A stretch of DNA of 5,369 nt, taken from positions 1-5,369 of the forward strand of contig DVKA01000096.1 of the NCBI GenBank assembly GCA_018716365.1. The letters are read 5' to 3'. Positions 5,354 to 5,369 of the stretch are shown piece after piece. Below the pieces are notes generated by a model. That model made no database searches. It was given only the letters and a program-made list of their open reading frames with translations, and was not told the origin of the DNA. The stretch is from Candidatus Caccocola faecipullorum (GTDB lineage: Bacteria > Synergistota > Synergistia > Synergistales > Synergistaceae). Positions within the stretch are counted from its first letter, which is position 1. Each line of letters starts with the position of its first letter. Both the position numbers and the translations under genes were made by a program.

Positions 5354-5369
5354 GGAAGAGGGGGGACTG

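Overview
The window is GC-rich bacterial DNA with dense coding. Six protein genes form two groups that converge on a non-coding gap at about 1711-1912. Two genes read rightward (an acetyltransferase, then a single-domain Clp-like AAA+ ATPase). Four read leftward from the right edge: fabF, rnc, a PilX/GspK-like prepilin and a nitrilase-family amidohydrolase. The fabF-rnc pair is a widespread bacterial arrangement, usually with acpP just upstream, which here would lie beyond the right edge. High GC, frequent ATA (Ile) and AGG (Arg) codons, and a pilin-like gene in the place often held by smc or ftsY would fit an anaerobe such as a member of Synergistota. That assignment is an inference from general appearance; no taxonomic marker was searched.

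Layout. 1-59: short upstream sequence ending in a good ribosome binding site. 60-506 (+): GNAT acetyltransferase. 507-576: AT-rich spacer. 577-1710 (+): AAA+ ATPase whose C-terminal two thirds match the second ATPase module (D2) of ClpA/ClpB, but without the pore-loop motif or the ClpP-docking loop, behind an N-terminal region I do not recognise. 1722-1782: two tandem hairpins, the second a convincing intrinsic terminator. 1783-1912: GC-rich gap with no gene. 1913-2707 (-): nitrilase superfamily enzyme with its own likely promoter. 2801-3415 (-): prepilin-like membrane protein starting at TTG inside the end of rnc. 3393-4082 (-): ribonuclease III, with a perfect 12-bp hairpin inside its first codons. 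4090-5340 (-): 3-oxoacyl-ACP synthase II.

How they work together. fabF, rnc and the prepilin gene are packed tightly enough (7-nt gap, then 23-nt overlap) to be one translationally coupled operon joining fatty-acid elongation, double-stranded RNA processing and a pilin-like envelope protein. The functional link is probably only shared transcription. The nitrilase gene follows after a 93-bp gap and probably has its own promoter. The acetyltransferase and AAA+ genes may be co-transcribed, but their 70-bp AT-rich spacer leaves room for a separate promoter. The items most worth a second look are the unusual AAA+ protein, the hairpin in the start of rnc, and the prepilin-like gene coupled to rnc.
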